Below the pieces are notes generated by a model. It worked only from the letters and a program-made list of their open reading frames with translations. It did no database searches and had not been told where the DNA came from. From Haloferax marinisediminis (GTDB lineage Archaea > Halobacteriota > Halobacteria > Halobacteriales > Haloferacaceae), in contig NZ_WKJP01000001.1 in assembly GCF_009674585.1 (NCBI RefSeq), positions 496,001-560,000 on the forward strand: a stretch of 64,000 nucleotides of DNA, given 5' to 3'. This document shows, piece after piece, positions 1-8,685 of the stretch. Both the position numbers and the translations under genes were made by a program. Each line of letters starts with the position of its first letter. The first letter of the stretch is position 1.

Positions 1-163
1 AACTGTGCCACGTACACGTCGTTCGGCGATATTCTCGCGACAGGGTACTGTCGAGGTGGGTGGAAAGGGTGTCAGACCGAACTTCGGTTGGACCTCGTCG
101 TACAGGACTGACGACCAACGAGCACAGACCGACAGAACGAGCGAGCGAGTGACCGAGGCGCGT

Positions 164-937
164 TCAGTCGTCGAGCGGTTCAGCGAATGCGAACCGCGGT
201 TTCACGTCGGTGATACGGACGCGTGGTGTGTCGCCTTCTTCGACGCCCGAGACGAAGATAGTGAAGTCTTCGACCTTGGCGATTCCGTCACCTTCGCTTC
301 CGACGTCGACGATTTCGACGTCGACTTCGTCGCCCTTGCGGACCGGCGCGGTGAGGAAGTGCTTGCCGACGAGGTACTGCTCGGACGAGCTGTCACGCGA
401 TGCCTTCGGGCGAATCGACCGCACGTACTGGAACTCTTTTTCCATGTCGGCGCGGAAGTCTGCGAGGTCCTGCCCGTCGAACACCTTCACGGCGAAGTCG
501 CCGCCGGTTGCGAGGAGTTCTTGTGCGACCTCGAACGCCTGCCGAGCGAGGTAGACAGAGCGGGCGTGGTCCAGTGAGTACTCACCGGTCATGTTCGGTG
601 CCATGTCGGAGACGACGGCGTCTGCACCGCGTTCGCCGATAATTGCGGTGAGCTTCTCTTTCGTCTCGTCTTCGGTCATGTCGCCACGGATAGTCTCGAC
701 GTTGTTCAGGTCGAGGCCGCGGATTCGCTGGAGGTCGACACCGACGACTTTGCCGTTGGATTTGACTCTCTCGGACGCGACCTGGAGCCACCCACCGGGG
801 GCGGCACCGAGGTCGACGACCGTGTTGCCGGGACCGAACAACCCGACTTCCTCGTCGAGTTGTTTGAGTTTGTAGGCCGAGCGGGCGCGATAGCCCTCCT
901 GTTTGGCCTTGTTGTAGTAGTGGTCTTTGCGCGCCAT
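164..937 (-). CDS. rlmE: 23S rRNA (uridine-2'-O-)methyltransferase RlmE/FtsJ with C-terminal TRAM domain
   Basis: Predicted cytoplasmic SAM-dependent enzyme that 2'-O-methylates a uridine in the 23S rRNA A-loop. The 257-aa protein opens with the FtsJ core: the SAM-binding segment VVDLGAAPGGW (about residues 41-51), the conserved VSDMAPN segment and the catalytic Lys in FAVKVFDG. The last ~60 residues (KGDEVDVEIVDVGSEGDGIA onward) look like a TRAM RNA-binding domain, which bacterial RlmE (about 210 aa) lacks but haloarchaeal versions carry. Start is the ATG at 935-937. It is divergent from the NmrA-like gene. Confidence 0.93.
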   Translation of the reverse strand: MARKDHYYNKAKQEGYRARSAYKLKQLDEEVGLFGPGNTVVDLGAAPGGWLQVASERVKSNGKVVGVDLQRIRGLDLNNVETIRGDMTEDETKEKLTAIIGERGADAVVSDMAPNMTGEYSLDHARSVYLARQAFEVAQELLATGGDFAVKVFDGQDLADFRADMEKEFQYVRSIRPKASRDSSSEQYLVGKHFLTAPVRKGDEVDVEIVDVGSEGDGIAKVEDFTIFVSGVEEGDTPRVRITDVKPRFAFAEPLDD

Positions 938-1083
938 GGTTCGTTGCGGGTCAGTAGCGTATCAGGCCGTATACCGCCTTCGGCTTTGGTTTCAGGCCGT
1001 GCGAACGCTAGACACGAGTCACCAACGCTGCTCGCCCACTCGCAGGTGACATAGGTGTCACCACCTGTCGCGTATGTTGCCAG

Positions 1084-1092
1084 AATTATATG
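1084..1092 (+). promoter_or_regulatory. TATA-like box of the NmrA-like gene
   Basis: AATTATATG lies about 40 nt upstream of the ATG at 1129, predicting a short leader and excluding the upstream ATG at 1090 as the start. Confidence 0.5.
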
Positions 1093-1128
1093 TGTGATTT
1101 GACCGAAGTAGAAGACAGGTCAGTACCA

Positions 1129-2043
1129 ATGTCTGCCGAACAAACACACGTACTCGTTGTCGGAGCAACCGGAAACCAGGGTGGCGCAGTCGTCGACCAC
1201 CTCCTTGAGAGTGAACACGAATTCGAGGTCAGCGGCCTCACGCGAGACGTCACCAGTGACGCCGCACAGGCGCTCGAAGCCCGTGGTGTCACGATGGTCG
1301 AAGGTGACCTCGAAGAGCCGGAGACGCTCCGTGAACCCATCCGTGACGCGGACGCTGTCTTCGCCGTCACGAACTTCTGGACACAGGGCTACGACGCACA
1401 GGTTCGACAGGGGAAGAACATCGCGACGGTCGCCAGTGAGGAGGGCGTCGAACACTTCGTCTTCTCGGGCGTCGGCAGCCACGACGAGGACACGGGTATC
1501 CCACACTTCGACTCTGCGGACGAAATCGACCAACACATCCGCGACCTCGACCTCCAGTGGACGATTCTCAAGCCCGTCTTCTTCTTCGAGAACTTCGAGG
1601 CGTTCGCCGAGAATATCGTCGAAGATGGCCAACTCGCACTCCCACTCGCAGAGGGCGTCAGCCTCCAGATGGTCAGCGACGACGACATCGGCCACGCTGC
1701 TGCTGTCGCACTCGCGAACCCCGACGCGTTCGTCGGCGAAGCAATCGACCTCGCAGGCGATTCGAAGACGCTCGAAGAGGCCGCCGCGATTCTCTCGGAC
1801 GTCACTGGCCGCGAAGTCGAAGCGATTCACGTCCCAATCGAAGACGCATACGAGACGTTCGGTGAGGAGTTCACCGTGATGTGTGAGTGGTTCAACGACG
1901 TCGGGTACAGCGCCGACATCGACGCACTCGAAGAGACGTTCGGCTTCGAGTTCACCGACCTCGAAACGTACCTCCGAGAGCACGGTTGGGAGGACAAGGA
2001 CGGAATGGCGAGCGTCCCCGGGTGGGTCAAGGCGATGCAGTAA
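1129..2043 (+). CDS. NmrA/HSCARG-type NAD(P)-binding protein
   Basis: A 304-aa atypical short-chain reductase. The N-terminal Rossmann motif VVGATGNQGG is the NmrA/HSCARG signature for NAD(P) binding. FAVTNFWTQGYDAQVRQGKN and FSGVGSHDEDTGIPHFDS follow the family pattern. NmrA-like proteins act as redox sensors or quinone/aldehyde reductases, so the substrate here cannot be assigned. An in-frame ATG at 1090 would add 13 residues. I prefer the ATG at 1129 because a TATA-like AATTATATG at about 1084-1092 overlaps the upstream start and would place transcription near 1113. Monocistronic. Confidence 0.85.
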   Translation: MSAEQTHVLVVGATGNQGGAVVDHLLESEHEFEVSGLTRDVTSDAAQALEARGVTMVEGDLEEPETLREPIRDADAVFAVTNFWTQGYDAQVRQGKNIATVASEEGVEHFVFSGVGSHDEDTGIPHFDSADEIDQHIRDLDLQWTILKPVFFFENFEAFAENIVEDGQLALPLAEGVSLQMVSDDDIGHAAAVALANPDAFVGEAIDLAGDSKTLEEAAAILSDVTGREVEAIHVPIEDAYETFGEEFTVMCEWFNDVGYSADIDALEETFGFEFTDLETYLREHGWEDKDGMASVPGWVKAMQ

Positions 2044-2207
2044 GACAGACGACACGCACTCCTCGAGTGTCGTATTCTACGAGACAACACTCCATTTTCT
2101 GACAGTCGTTATCCGGCCCGTTAGTTTCCCCAGAACCAAGTGACATCGACCACACCACAGTCGTGTATATGAGATGGTTATTATTTATTAAAACTATTTC
2201 TTATTCG

Positions 2208-2217
2208 TAAAATATAG
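2208..2217 (+). promoter_or_regulatory. TATA box within an AT-rich promoter region
   Basis: TAAAATATAG is centred about 31 nt before the ATG at 2244. It ends an unusually AT-rich tract (about 2160-2225) in an otherwise GC-rich window. Confidence 0.6.
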
Positions 2218-2243
2218 AAACATCTAGTCGAACAATCACATCG

Positions 2244-3107
2244 ATGTCACAGAAAGGGAGTTCACCAATGCACAGTCGCAGAACAGTACTCGCAGCAGCA
2301 ATTGGCGGGGTGACGACTGCACTCGCAGGGTGTACGGGTTCGACGGAAAGTTCGGACACGACTGACGAAGCGACCTCAACGCAGACACAGACGAAAGCCG
2401 AGACGGAAACACAGACGACCACGTCGACGCAACAGTCGCTGGAGGCACAGCTCGAGACGGTTCGTGAAGCGAGTGCGAAGTATACGGACATCGAAGCAGC
2501 ACTCGAAGACGGATACCAGTTCGGTGGCCCGTACGTGCCGGGGATGGGTTGGCACGTACAGAACCCCGAGTACCTCCAACAGGCCGCGGAGAACGGCTTC
2601 GACCTCGAAAAGCCGCCAATTCTCACCTATCTCGAGACCGACGACGGACTGACACTCGGTTCCGTCGAATTCGGTGCACCCGCAGCGGCCATCCCCGAGA
2701 ATCCAGACCTATTCGTCGACGAGGGCACCGACGCCACCGAGGAGTGGCACTCGCACGACGCCGCAACGCACGTGTTCGCCACGCCCGACGACCAGCAGAC
2801 GAACCCGAAAGACCTCACACTCTCGGAACTTGCCACCAAGGACTACTGGACGGAGTTCCACCCGCCAGACTCTGACCTCTCTGCCGGAGAGACGGTCGCA
2901 CTTAACTGGGGGACTGCAAGCGGAAAAGAAGGCGAGCGAACCGAACGTGTTGCCGACATCGTCGCCACGCATCCCGGTCTTCGAACCCTCCACGTCTGGG
3001 TCCACGCAGAGAACCCAGAGGGTGTGTTTGCCCCCATGAACCCACAGTTCGCGGAGAGTGACGGCGGTCACCACGGCGACAGTTCCGAGACGGAACACAG
3101 CCACTGA
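2244..3107 (+). CDS. Tat-exported lipoprotein of unknown function
   Basis: A 287-aa protein. The N-terminus has a twin-arginine motif (SRRTVLAA) followed by a hydrophobic stretch and a lipobox ending LAGC, so it should be exported folded by Tat and anchored by a lipid on the Cys. A Thr/Ser/Gln/Glu-rich linker follows (about residues 35-65), then a globular domain with conserved-looking segments GGPYVPGMGWHVQNPEYL and EEWHSHDAATHVF. The C-terminus is His-rich (GGHHGDSSETEHSH), which could bind metal; that is inference. A start at ATG 2268 would also keep the signal, but the TATA spacing favours 2244. I do not recognise a characterised family. Confidence 0.8.
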   Translation: MSQKGSSPMHSRRTVLAAAIGGVTTALAGCTGSTESSDTTDEATSTQTQTKAETETQTTTSTQQSLEAQLETVREASAKYTDIEAALEDGYQFGGPYVPGMGWHVQNPEYLQQAAENGFDLEKPPILTYLETDDGLTLGSVEFGAPAAAIPENPDLFVDEGTDATEEWHSHDAATHVFATPDDQQTNPKDLTLSELATKDYWTEFHPPDSDLSAGETVALNWGTASGKEGERTERVADIVATHPGLRTLHVWVHAENPEGVFAPMNPQFAESDGGHHGDSSETEHSH

Positions 3108-3158
3108 CTGGACTCTCCGACCTGAATCAGAACACAGATACGAGAGAAATGGGCGGCG

Positions 3159-3593
3159 TCAGGCCTCGCCGACGAGTTCGTCGAAGAGCGCCGAGACACG
3201 TCCCTCGATGTCGTCGCGAATCTCGCGAACGGCGTCCAACTCCTGTCCATCGGGGTCGTCGAGGTCCCAGTCACGGGCGTCACCGCGCCACGTCATGGGA
3301 CAGATTCCCTCTGCCGAACAGCCCATCGTGATGACGATGTCCACGTCCATAATCTCGTCTTGGCTGATGGCTCGCGGCGTCTCCCCTGCGAGTTCGAATC
3401 CCTTCTCGCTCATCACGTCGACCACCTCGTCGTGGACGTGGTCCGCCGGGTCGGTGCCGCCGGTGAGGATGTCGATTTCGTCGCCGACGTCGCGCTCGTC
3501 TCGCTCGCGCCGGGCGAACGCCGTCGCCATCTGACTTCGGCCAGCGTTCTGGACGCAGACGAACGCGACACGGGTCTGCTCGTTGTGAGCCAT
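3159..3593 (-). CDS. Low-molecular-weight phosphatase / arsenate reductase-like protein
   Basis: A 144-aa member of the LMW protein-tyrosine-phosphatase fold. The P-loop CVQNAGRS supplies the CX5R active site (Cys13, Arg19 from the ATG at 3593), and a TDPADHVHDEV segment is in the place of the general-acid loop. Thioredoxin-type ArsC enzymes and protein tyrosine phosphatases share this fold. No ars transporter or ArsR lies beside it, so arsenate as the substrate is uncertain. A GTG at 3611 would add six residues. Confidence 0.85.
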   Translation of the reverse strand: MAHNEQTRVAFVCVQNAGRSQMATAFARRERDERDVGDEIDILTGGTDPADHVHDEVVDVMSEKGFELAGETPRAISQDEIMDVDIVITMGCSAEGICPMTWRGDARDWDLDDPDGQELDAVREIRDDIEGRVSALFDELVGEA

Positions 3594-3611
3594 ATATCTA
3601 TCCAGTTGCAC

Positions 3612-3843
3612 AAACGCTCATTTGAGTGTAACGGTGTCTGAAACCCCCGAAATCGGGGTTTTCAGTATTTTGAACCCCCATGCCAAGAATAGTCATGGAG
3701 AGGGGTCGAGAGGCGAAGAGGTGGTTGCAGTGATGGGAGTACGGGTCGCGCCGACAGTGAGGGGAGCGCGGGTCGCCCTGTGTCGGGTCGCGCACGCGAG
3801 AGGGCGTGCGGGAACATCATACAGGAAGTCCAAATCAGGAGTA
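3612..3843. other. Intergenic region between the phosphatase and PCNA
   Basis: About 230 nt between divergent genes. I found no credible small ORF or tRNA. It should carry both promoters; only the PCNA TATA box is obvious. Confidence 0.6.
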
Positions 3844-3851
3844 TTTTTAAT
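3844..3851 (+). promoter_or_regulatory. TATA box of the PCNA gene
   Basis: TTTTTAAT is centred about 27 nt before the PCNA ATG, the spacing expected for a leaderless haloarchaeal mRNA. Confidence 0.7.
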
Positions 3852-3874
3852 ACCGCTGTCGTACGACGGCACAT

Positions 3875-4618
3875 ATGTTCAAGGCCATCGTGAGTGCCGC
3901 GACGCTCCGGGACGCGCTCGACTCAGTGAGCGTCCTCGTCGACGAGTGTAAGATTCGACTCAACGAGGAAGACCTCGCCATCCGCGCAGTCGACCCCGCG
4001 AACGTCGGCATGGTGGACCTCACGCTCGACGCTGCAGCGTTCGAATCCTACGAGGCTGACGGCGGCGTCATCGGTGTCAACCTCTCCCGACTCGAAGAAG
4101 TCGCCGGTATGGCGGGTTCGAACGACCTCATCCACCTCACGCTCGACGAAGAGACGCGCAAACTCAACATTCGCATCGACGGACTGTCCTACACGCTCGC
4201 GCTCATCGACCCCGACTCGATTCGACAGGAACCGGACATCCCGGACCTCGACCTCCCCGCGAACATCGTCGTCGAAGGAACCCACCTCGACCGCGGTATC
4301 AAGGCGGCCGACATGGTCTCCGACCACATCCGTCTCCGCGTCGACAGCGCCGAAGAGACGTTCCACATCGAAGCAGAGGGCGACACCGACGACGTGGACC
4401 TCTCGCTTCCCCCGGCGGACCTCATCAGCATCGAGGCAGGCGACGCCGACTCGCTGTTCTCGCTCGACTACCTGAAGGACATGAACAAGGCGATTCCGTC
4501 TGACGCCGAAGTCACCGTCGAACTCGGCGAAGAGTTCCCGGTCAAACTCCACTACCAGATTGCCGAAGGGATGGGCACCATCACGTACATGCTCGCCCCG
4601 CGCATCCAGAGCGACTAA
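3875..4618 (+). CDS. pcn: DNA polymerase sliding clamp PCNA
   Basis: A 247-aa protein matching archaeal PCNA along its whole length. It forms a trimeric ring that tethers replicative polymerases, FEN1 and ligase to DNA. Recognisable segments are [20 protein letters not shown], the region around [17 protein letters not shown], the interdomain connector around [15 protein letters not shown], and the C-terminal [20 protein letters not shown]. It has its own leaderless promoter. The primase large subunit and an RFC subunit are encoded elsewhere in this window. Confidence 0.97.
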   Translation: MFKAIVSAATLRDALDSVSVLVDECKIRLNEEDLAIRAVDPANVGMVDLTLDAAAFESYEADGGVIGVNLSRLEEVAGMAGSNDLIHLTLDEETRKLNIRIDGLSYTLALIDPDSIRQEPDIPDLDLPANIVVEGTHLDRGIKAADMVSDHIRLRVDSAEETFHIEAEGDTDDVDLSLPPADLISIEAGDADSLFSLDYLKDMNKAIPSDAEVTVELGEEFPVKLHYQIAEGMGTITYMLAPRIQSD

Positions 4619-4767
4619 CGACGCGTCCCCACCTCTTTCCAGCAACTCGACGCCTTCGAGCGGTTGCTCCGCTCACGGTTGTCGGTACATAGTCTAGACA
4701 CCATCACGACCACGGCCGGCCAGTCAGGACGAAATTACGACCACCGACTACGACCACCGACACACAG
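4619..4767. other. Intergenic region with short direct repeats
   Basis: A 149-nt convergent gap with no gene. It holds the inverted repeat GAGCGG...CCGCTC and two copies of CAGTCAGGACGAA, which may help end transcription from both sides. Confidence 0.4.
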
Positions 4768-6456
4768 TCAGGACGAACCTGACTCACCGTCGGACTGACA
4801 CCAGTGTGGGAGTCGGACCGTCGCTGTCGTCCCGTCGTCTACGTCCAACGCCAGGCGCCCACCGAGCGCATCGACCGTCCAGCGGACTGCCCACAGCCCG
4901 AGGCCGCTTCCGTGTTTGAGGGGCGATTCGCCGCCTGTTTCGACGACGGTTCGTTCGTACTCCGGGACGCCCGGGCCGTCGTCGCTGACGCCCACCACGA
5001 GGTCTGTGTCTGCTTCGTGGAGCGTAACACGAACTGTTGGGTCGTCGCCGCCGTACTCGAGGGCGTTCTCCACCAGTTCACGGACGAGAAGTTTGGCCGC
5101 AGGTTCACTCCCGGTGACGAGCAGTTCGTCGGGAGCGTCGACGGTCACGGACCCAGCATCGAAGTCGGACTGGACGTCGGAGACGCACGTCTGGACCGTG
5201 TCGACGACGTTGAAGCGCGCGCTGGCATCGATACCGGCCATGACGCGTTCGACCGTCCGCGCTTTTTCGCCGAGTGAGAGCAAGGCGTTCGACCGCGTTC
5301 GAATCGTCTCGGTGATATCCCGTTCTCCCGGTGGGAGTCTGTCCGAGACCATGTCGGCGTACCCGATGACGACGGTCATGTCGTTTCGGAGGTTGTGCCG
5401 GAGGACGCGGTTCAGCACCTCCAGACGCTGTCGTCGCCGGACCCGCCCCGTCACGTCGGAGATACTGACGGTCCGGCCGAGACGGCGGTCGTGTTGGTCT
5501 GTGACCGGCGACATCGTGACCTCGTAGGTTCGGCGACGACGGTCGACGGTCACGTCCACGAGTTGCCGGTCCTCGTCGAGGTCGACGCCGGGGAGAACTG
5601 TCGAGACCGGGTCGAACAACACCGACCCGATGTCGAAACTGAGGAGCGACGTCGCGGCCGCGTTGGCGTCCACGATGCGACTCTCGCGGTCGAGCACCAA
5701 GACCCCGACTGCCACGTCGTCGATAGCGGCCCGGCGTCCCAGACGCCCCGTCGCCGGCGAGAGGCCGAACAGTTGGAAGCGATAGAGCGCGTATCCGAAC
5801 GTCGCGCCGGTCACCGAGAGGGCAATCGGCGTGAAGTTAACCATCGGAAACGGGCCGAGCGCGAACGTGTGTGCCACGTGGGCGACAGTCGGCGCGATGG
5901 ACCCGATGGCGAGCGCGACGGCCTGTTCGCGGTACCGTGAGAGTCGCTCTAAGAGCATCCCGACGACGAGGACGATGCCAGTTCCGATGATGACGTACCC
6001 GTAGACGGCGTGGACGTAGTACCAGAGGTTCGGTTCGAACTGGACCGTCGCAGCACCGAAGACGGGAACGAGGCGGTAGTTCGACCAGAGGAGGCCGTGG
6101 TACGGGTTCGTCACGAGAGCGACGACGGTGACCGCCGGAAACAAGAAGAGTGCCAGAACGAGGCGACGTGACGCGAGTTCGCCGCGACCGGTGTACGCGA
6201 GCGAGAACGCAAGCCACGCCGGTGCGATAATCCCCTGTGCGATTTCGATAGGTACCTGAAACCAGATTCGGAGATTCGGGTCGAACGTCACGAGCGCGAG
6301 CGCGTAGGAACTCGCCCACAGCGTCGCAGCGACCAACAGAACCGAGAACCATCTGGACCCCGGTTCGGACCCCTCCCACCACGCGACCGTCGCGATAGAC
6401 CCGGAGACGCTGGCGGCGATGATACAGAGTATCACCAGGGGAGAGACCGAAAGCAC
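4768..6456 (-). CDS. Membrane histidine kinase (N-terminal 7TM, PAS, HisKA, HATPase)
   Basis: A 562-aa sensor kinase. Residues 1 to about 230 hold about seven hydrophobic segments resembling the haloarchaeal 7TM kinase sensor domain, with the typical VTNPYHGLLWSNY loop. A PAS domain follows (about 245-335). The H-box is RVLRHNLRND, with His354 the likely phosphoacceptor. The HATPase shows ELVENALEYG (N-box), DDGPGVP (G1) and GSGLGLWAV (G2). Start is a GTG. No response regulator is adjacent, so the partner and signal are unknown. Confidence 0.92.
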   Translation of the reverse strand: MLSVSPLVILCIIAASVSGSIATVAWWEGSEPGSRWFSVLLVAATLWASSYALALVTFDPNLRIWFQVPIEIAQGIIAPAWLAFSLAYTGRGELASRRLVLALFLFPAVTVVALVTNPYHGLLWSNYRLVPVFGAATVQFEPNLWYYVHAVYGYVIIGTGIVLVVGMLLERLSRYREQAVALAIGSIAPTVAHVAHTFALGPFPMVNFTPIALSVTGATFGYALYRFQLFGLSPATGRLGRRAAIDDVAVGVLVLDRESRIVDANAAATSLLSFDIGSVLFDPVSTVLPGVDLDEDRQLVDVTVDRRRRTYEVTMSPVTDQHDRRLGRTVSISDVTGRVRRRQRLEVLNRVLRHNLRNDMTVVIGYADMVSDRLPPGERDITETIRTRSNALLSLGEKARTVERVMAGIDASARFNVVDTVQTCVSDVQSDFDAGSVTVDAPDELLVTGSEPAAKLLVRELVENALEYGGDDPTVRVTLHEADTDLVVGVSDDGPGVPEYERTVVETGGESPLKHGSGLGLWAVRWTVDALGGRLALDVDDGTTATVRLPHWCQSDGESGSS

Positions 6457-6531
6457 GGATAGGTCTCTGCGTGTGCCGGCGTAACGTTTACGGGACTAGG
6501 TTCGGCGACAGGGTCACTTGCGACGACAGAG

Positions 6532-7896
6532 TCACTGACTGGTAGTACGCGGGCGACGTGCGACTGACGCGAGGACGTAGATGACGGGGACGATGAGTAC
6601 CGCCCCGACGACGAACGGCGACCAGTATGTGAGGACGTACAGGGCGGCCATCGCGGGCGGTCCAATCGTCCGACCGAGACTCCCTGCACCCTGTGTGACA
6701 CCGAAGGCGTTCCCCTGTTTCTCTGCAGACGCAGAGGTGGAGACGAGCGTCGACAGCGAGACGTTCAGCATCCCGTTTCCGAACGACAACAGCGCGCCGA
6801 CGAGCATGAGCGCCAGCAGTTCCTGTGTGAACCACGCTGGACCGCCGACCGGTGGAAGGAGTTGCCCAATCTCCGGCGAGAACGGGAGGAACGCCAACGA
6901 GAGCATGAGCCCAGTCGCCCCGACGACGGCCAGTTTCGCCTCGGAGTAGCGGCGTGCGAGTTGCCCGACGACGACACCCTGATTCAGCGTGCCGAGGAGG
7001 CCGATGTACGTCAAGAACAGCGCCGTCTCAGTCTCGCCGTAGCCGTAGATGTCCGCCGCGAACGGGATGAACATGACCTGAATTCCGGAGAAGGCGACCG
7101 AGACGATGAAGAACGACACGACTAGTCCGCGGAGGTTGTCGTCAGAGAGGGCGTCGCGGAACTGCGTCACGAGTGTCGTCGTCGACGACCCGGCTGGTGC
7201 ACGCTGTCTATCGGGTTCGCGGAGGAACACGAACGCGAACACGAGGCTGATGAGACTCAATGCGGCCGCGGTGAAACTCGGCAGCGAGAAGCGCGTAGCG
7301 GGAATAGCTGCCGGGAACACGTCGCGGGCGGCCGCGACCACCGGTTCAGAGGCCATGAGACCGCCGATGGCCGGGCCGAAGATGAACCCGAGACTGAACG
7401 AGGCACCGATGAGTCCGAGCGCGCCGGCGCGGCGTTGTGGCGGCGTGATGTCGGCGATGTACGCCTGTGCAGTCGCGATGTTGCCACCCATCGCACCGGC
7501 GAGCATCCGCGACGCGAACAGCGTCGCCACGGCGAGCGTCGTCCCGAACAGGACGTCCATCTCGCCTGCGAGGCCGAAGACAGTCCACGCGAGAACACTG
7601 CCGACCAGCGAGAGCATGATGACGGGACGGCGCCCGCGCTGGTCGGAGAGTCGGCCGAGAATGGGCGCAAAGAGGAACTGCATGATAGAGTACGAGGCCG
7701 CCAAGAAACCGATGAACACGTCGCTGACGCCGAAACTCCGGACGTAGAACGGGAGAATAGGAATGACCACGCCGAACCCGAGGAGGTCGATGAACACGAT
7801 GGCGATGACGACGGCGAGAGCGCGTCGGTTGCCACCTGCCGCTGCATCCGGTGGGGCGGATGCCTCAGAGACCGGTGCCGATTCGGGTGCACTCAC
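6532..7896 (-). CDS. Major facilitator superfamily transporter
   Basis: A 454-aa inner-membrane protein with about 12 hydrophobic segments and an acidic, Pro/Ala-rich cytoplasmic N-tail (about 25 residues). The inter-helix 2/3 motif appears as GRLSDQRGRRPVI, the classic MFS motif A. VVIPILPFYVRSFG in helix 1 resembles DHA1/TetA-like drug:proton antiporters. The substrate cannot be read from sequence. The GTG at 7894-7896 is taken as start. Confidence 0.9.
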   Translation of the reverse strand: MSAPESAPVSEASAPPDAAAGGNRRALAVVIAIVFIDLLGFGVVIPILPFYVRSFGVSDVFIGFLAASYSIMQFLFAPILGRLSDQRGRRPVIMLSLVGSVLAWTVFGLAGEMDVLFGTTLAVATLFASRMLAGAMGGNIATAQAYIADITPPQRRAGALGLIGASFSLGFIFGPAIGGLMASEPVVAAARDVFPAAIPATRFSLPSFTAAALSLISLVFAFVFLREPDRQRAPAGSSTTTLVTQFRDALSDDNLRGLVVSFFIVSVAFSGIQVMFIPFAADIYGYGETETALFLTYIGLLGTLNQGVVVGQLARRYSEAKLAVVGATGLMLSLAFLPFSPEIGQLLPPVGGPAWFTQELLALMLVGALLSFGNGMLNVSLSTLVSTSASAEKQGNAFGVTQGAGSLGRTIGPPAMAALYVLTYWSPFVVGAVLIVPVIYVLASVARRPRTTSQ

Positions 7897-7967
7897 GACT
7901 CACCAAACGCGAGACAAATCCCTAACCATTGCGCCCGTATCGCGGTGAAAATCCAACGAGGTGTCGT

Positions 7968-8561
7968 TCAGGTCCGGTAGCGGTCGATGACGCGCTTGGC
8001 CGAGGTGGCTTTCTCTTTCCACCCGTAGCCAGCGTCGTAGACGTGGCGCTTCTTCTCGACGAGTTCCTGTGGCGTGGCCTCTTCGAATCCACCGCGGTCC
8101 CACGTTCCAGTCTCTCGAATCCAGTTCACTACGTTCTCGCGGGTCTCCGGCCACGACAGGCCAACCATCTCGTACCACGCAATCATGGCGAAGACGGCGT
8201 TGTCGTGGCAGCCGGGGACGCTTCCGTACGTGAAGAGCGTCCGCATGGGTTCGCGCGTCGGTTCGGAGACCTCTTCTCTGAACTCCTCCGCAGTGAGCAG
8301 TCGGAGGACGCCGGACTTCGCCTCAGAGATCCGGTCGTCACGTTTGAGCCGAGTGAGCGCGGACTGCTGAAGCGCACCCCACTCGCCCGGCGCCTCGCGG
8401 CGAAGCGTCTCTTCGTCACACGGCCCGCCCGTGAGGACGGACACGATGTCGACGTAGGCGCGTTCGACGTCCACCCACGGCGTCCCCTCGAACTGACAGT
8501 CGGCGTCGTGGAGGCTGGTCGTCGCGCGGCAGTCCGGACACGGATAGTCGAAGTGCGGCAC
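7968..8561 (-). CDS. Conserved haloarchaeal protein with Cys-rich N-terminus
   Basis: I set the start at the GTG at 8559-8561, giving 197 aa beginning PHFDYPCPDCRATTSLHDADC. The open frame extends further upstream, but that part is Ser/Arg-rich and overlaps the primase gene. CPDC plus C...H/C residues in the first 25 positions could form a zinc ribbon. The middle (LTRLKRDDRISEAKSGVLRL) has the feel of a winged helix, and the C-terminus is Trp/Glu-rich. Function unknown. It shares a divergent 124-nt promoter region with priL. Confidence 0.8.
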   Translation of the reverse strand: MPHFDYPCPDCRATTSLHDADCQFEGTPWVDVERAYVDIVSVLTGGPCDEETLRREAPGEWGALQQSALTRLKRDDRISEAKSGVLRLLTAEEFREEVSEPTREPMRTLFTYGSVPGCHDNAVFAMIAWYEMVGLSWPETRENVVNWIRETGTWDRGGFEEATPQELVEKKRHVYDAGYGWKEKATSAKRVIDRYRT

Positions 8562-8685
8562 GTGAGTGGGTGAGGAAGCGGTCCGTAATAGGTCGTGTGA
8601 TGCGTCGCTGCCGAGCGGTGTCACCGGCGACCGGGGCACCGGGGAATTCGTCGCGTTTATCGGGTGGCACCCGGAACGTGGCGGT

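Noticed and set aside
1-163. Small ORF at the left edge
   Set aside because: Open frame only because of GC bias; no promoter or motif, and it runs antisense into rlmE.
3622-3951. Plus-strand frame across the PCNA promoter
   Set aside because: Overlaps the PCNA TATA box and start; Arg-rich with no protein character.
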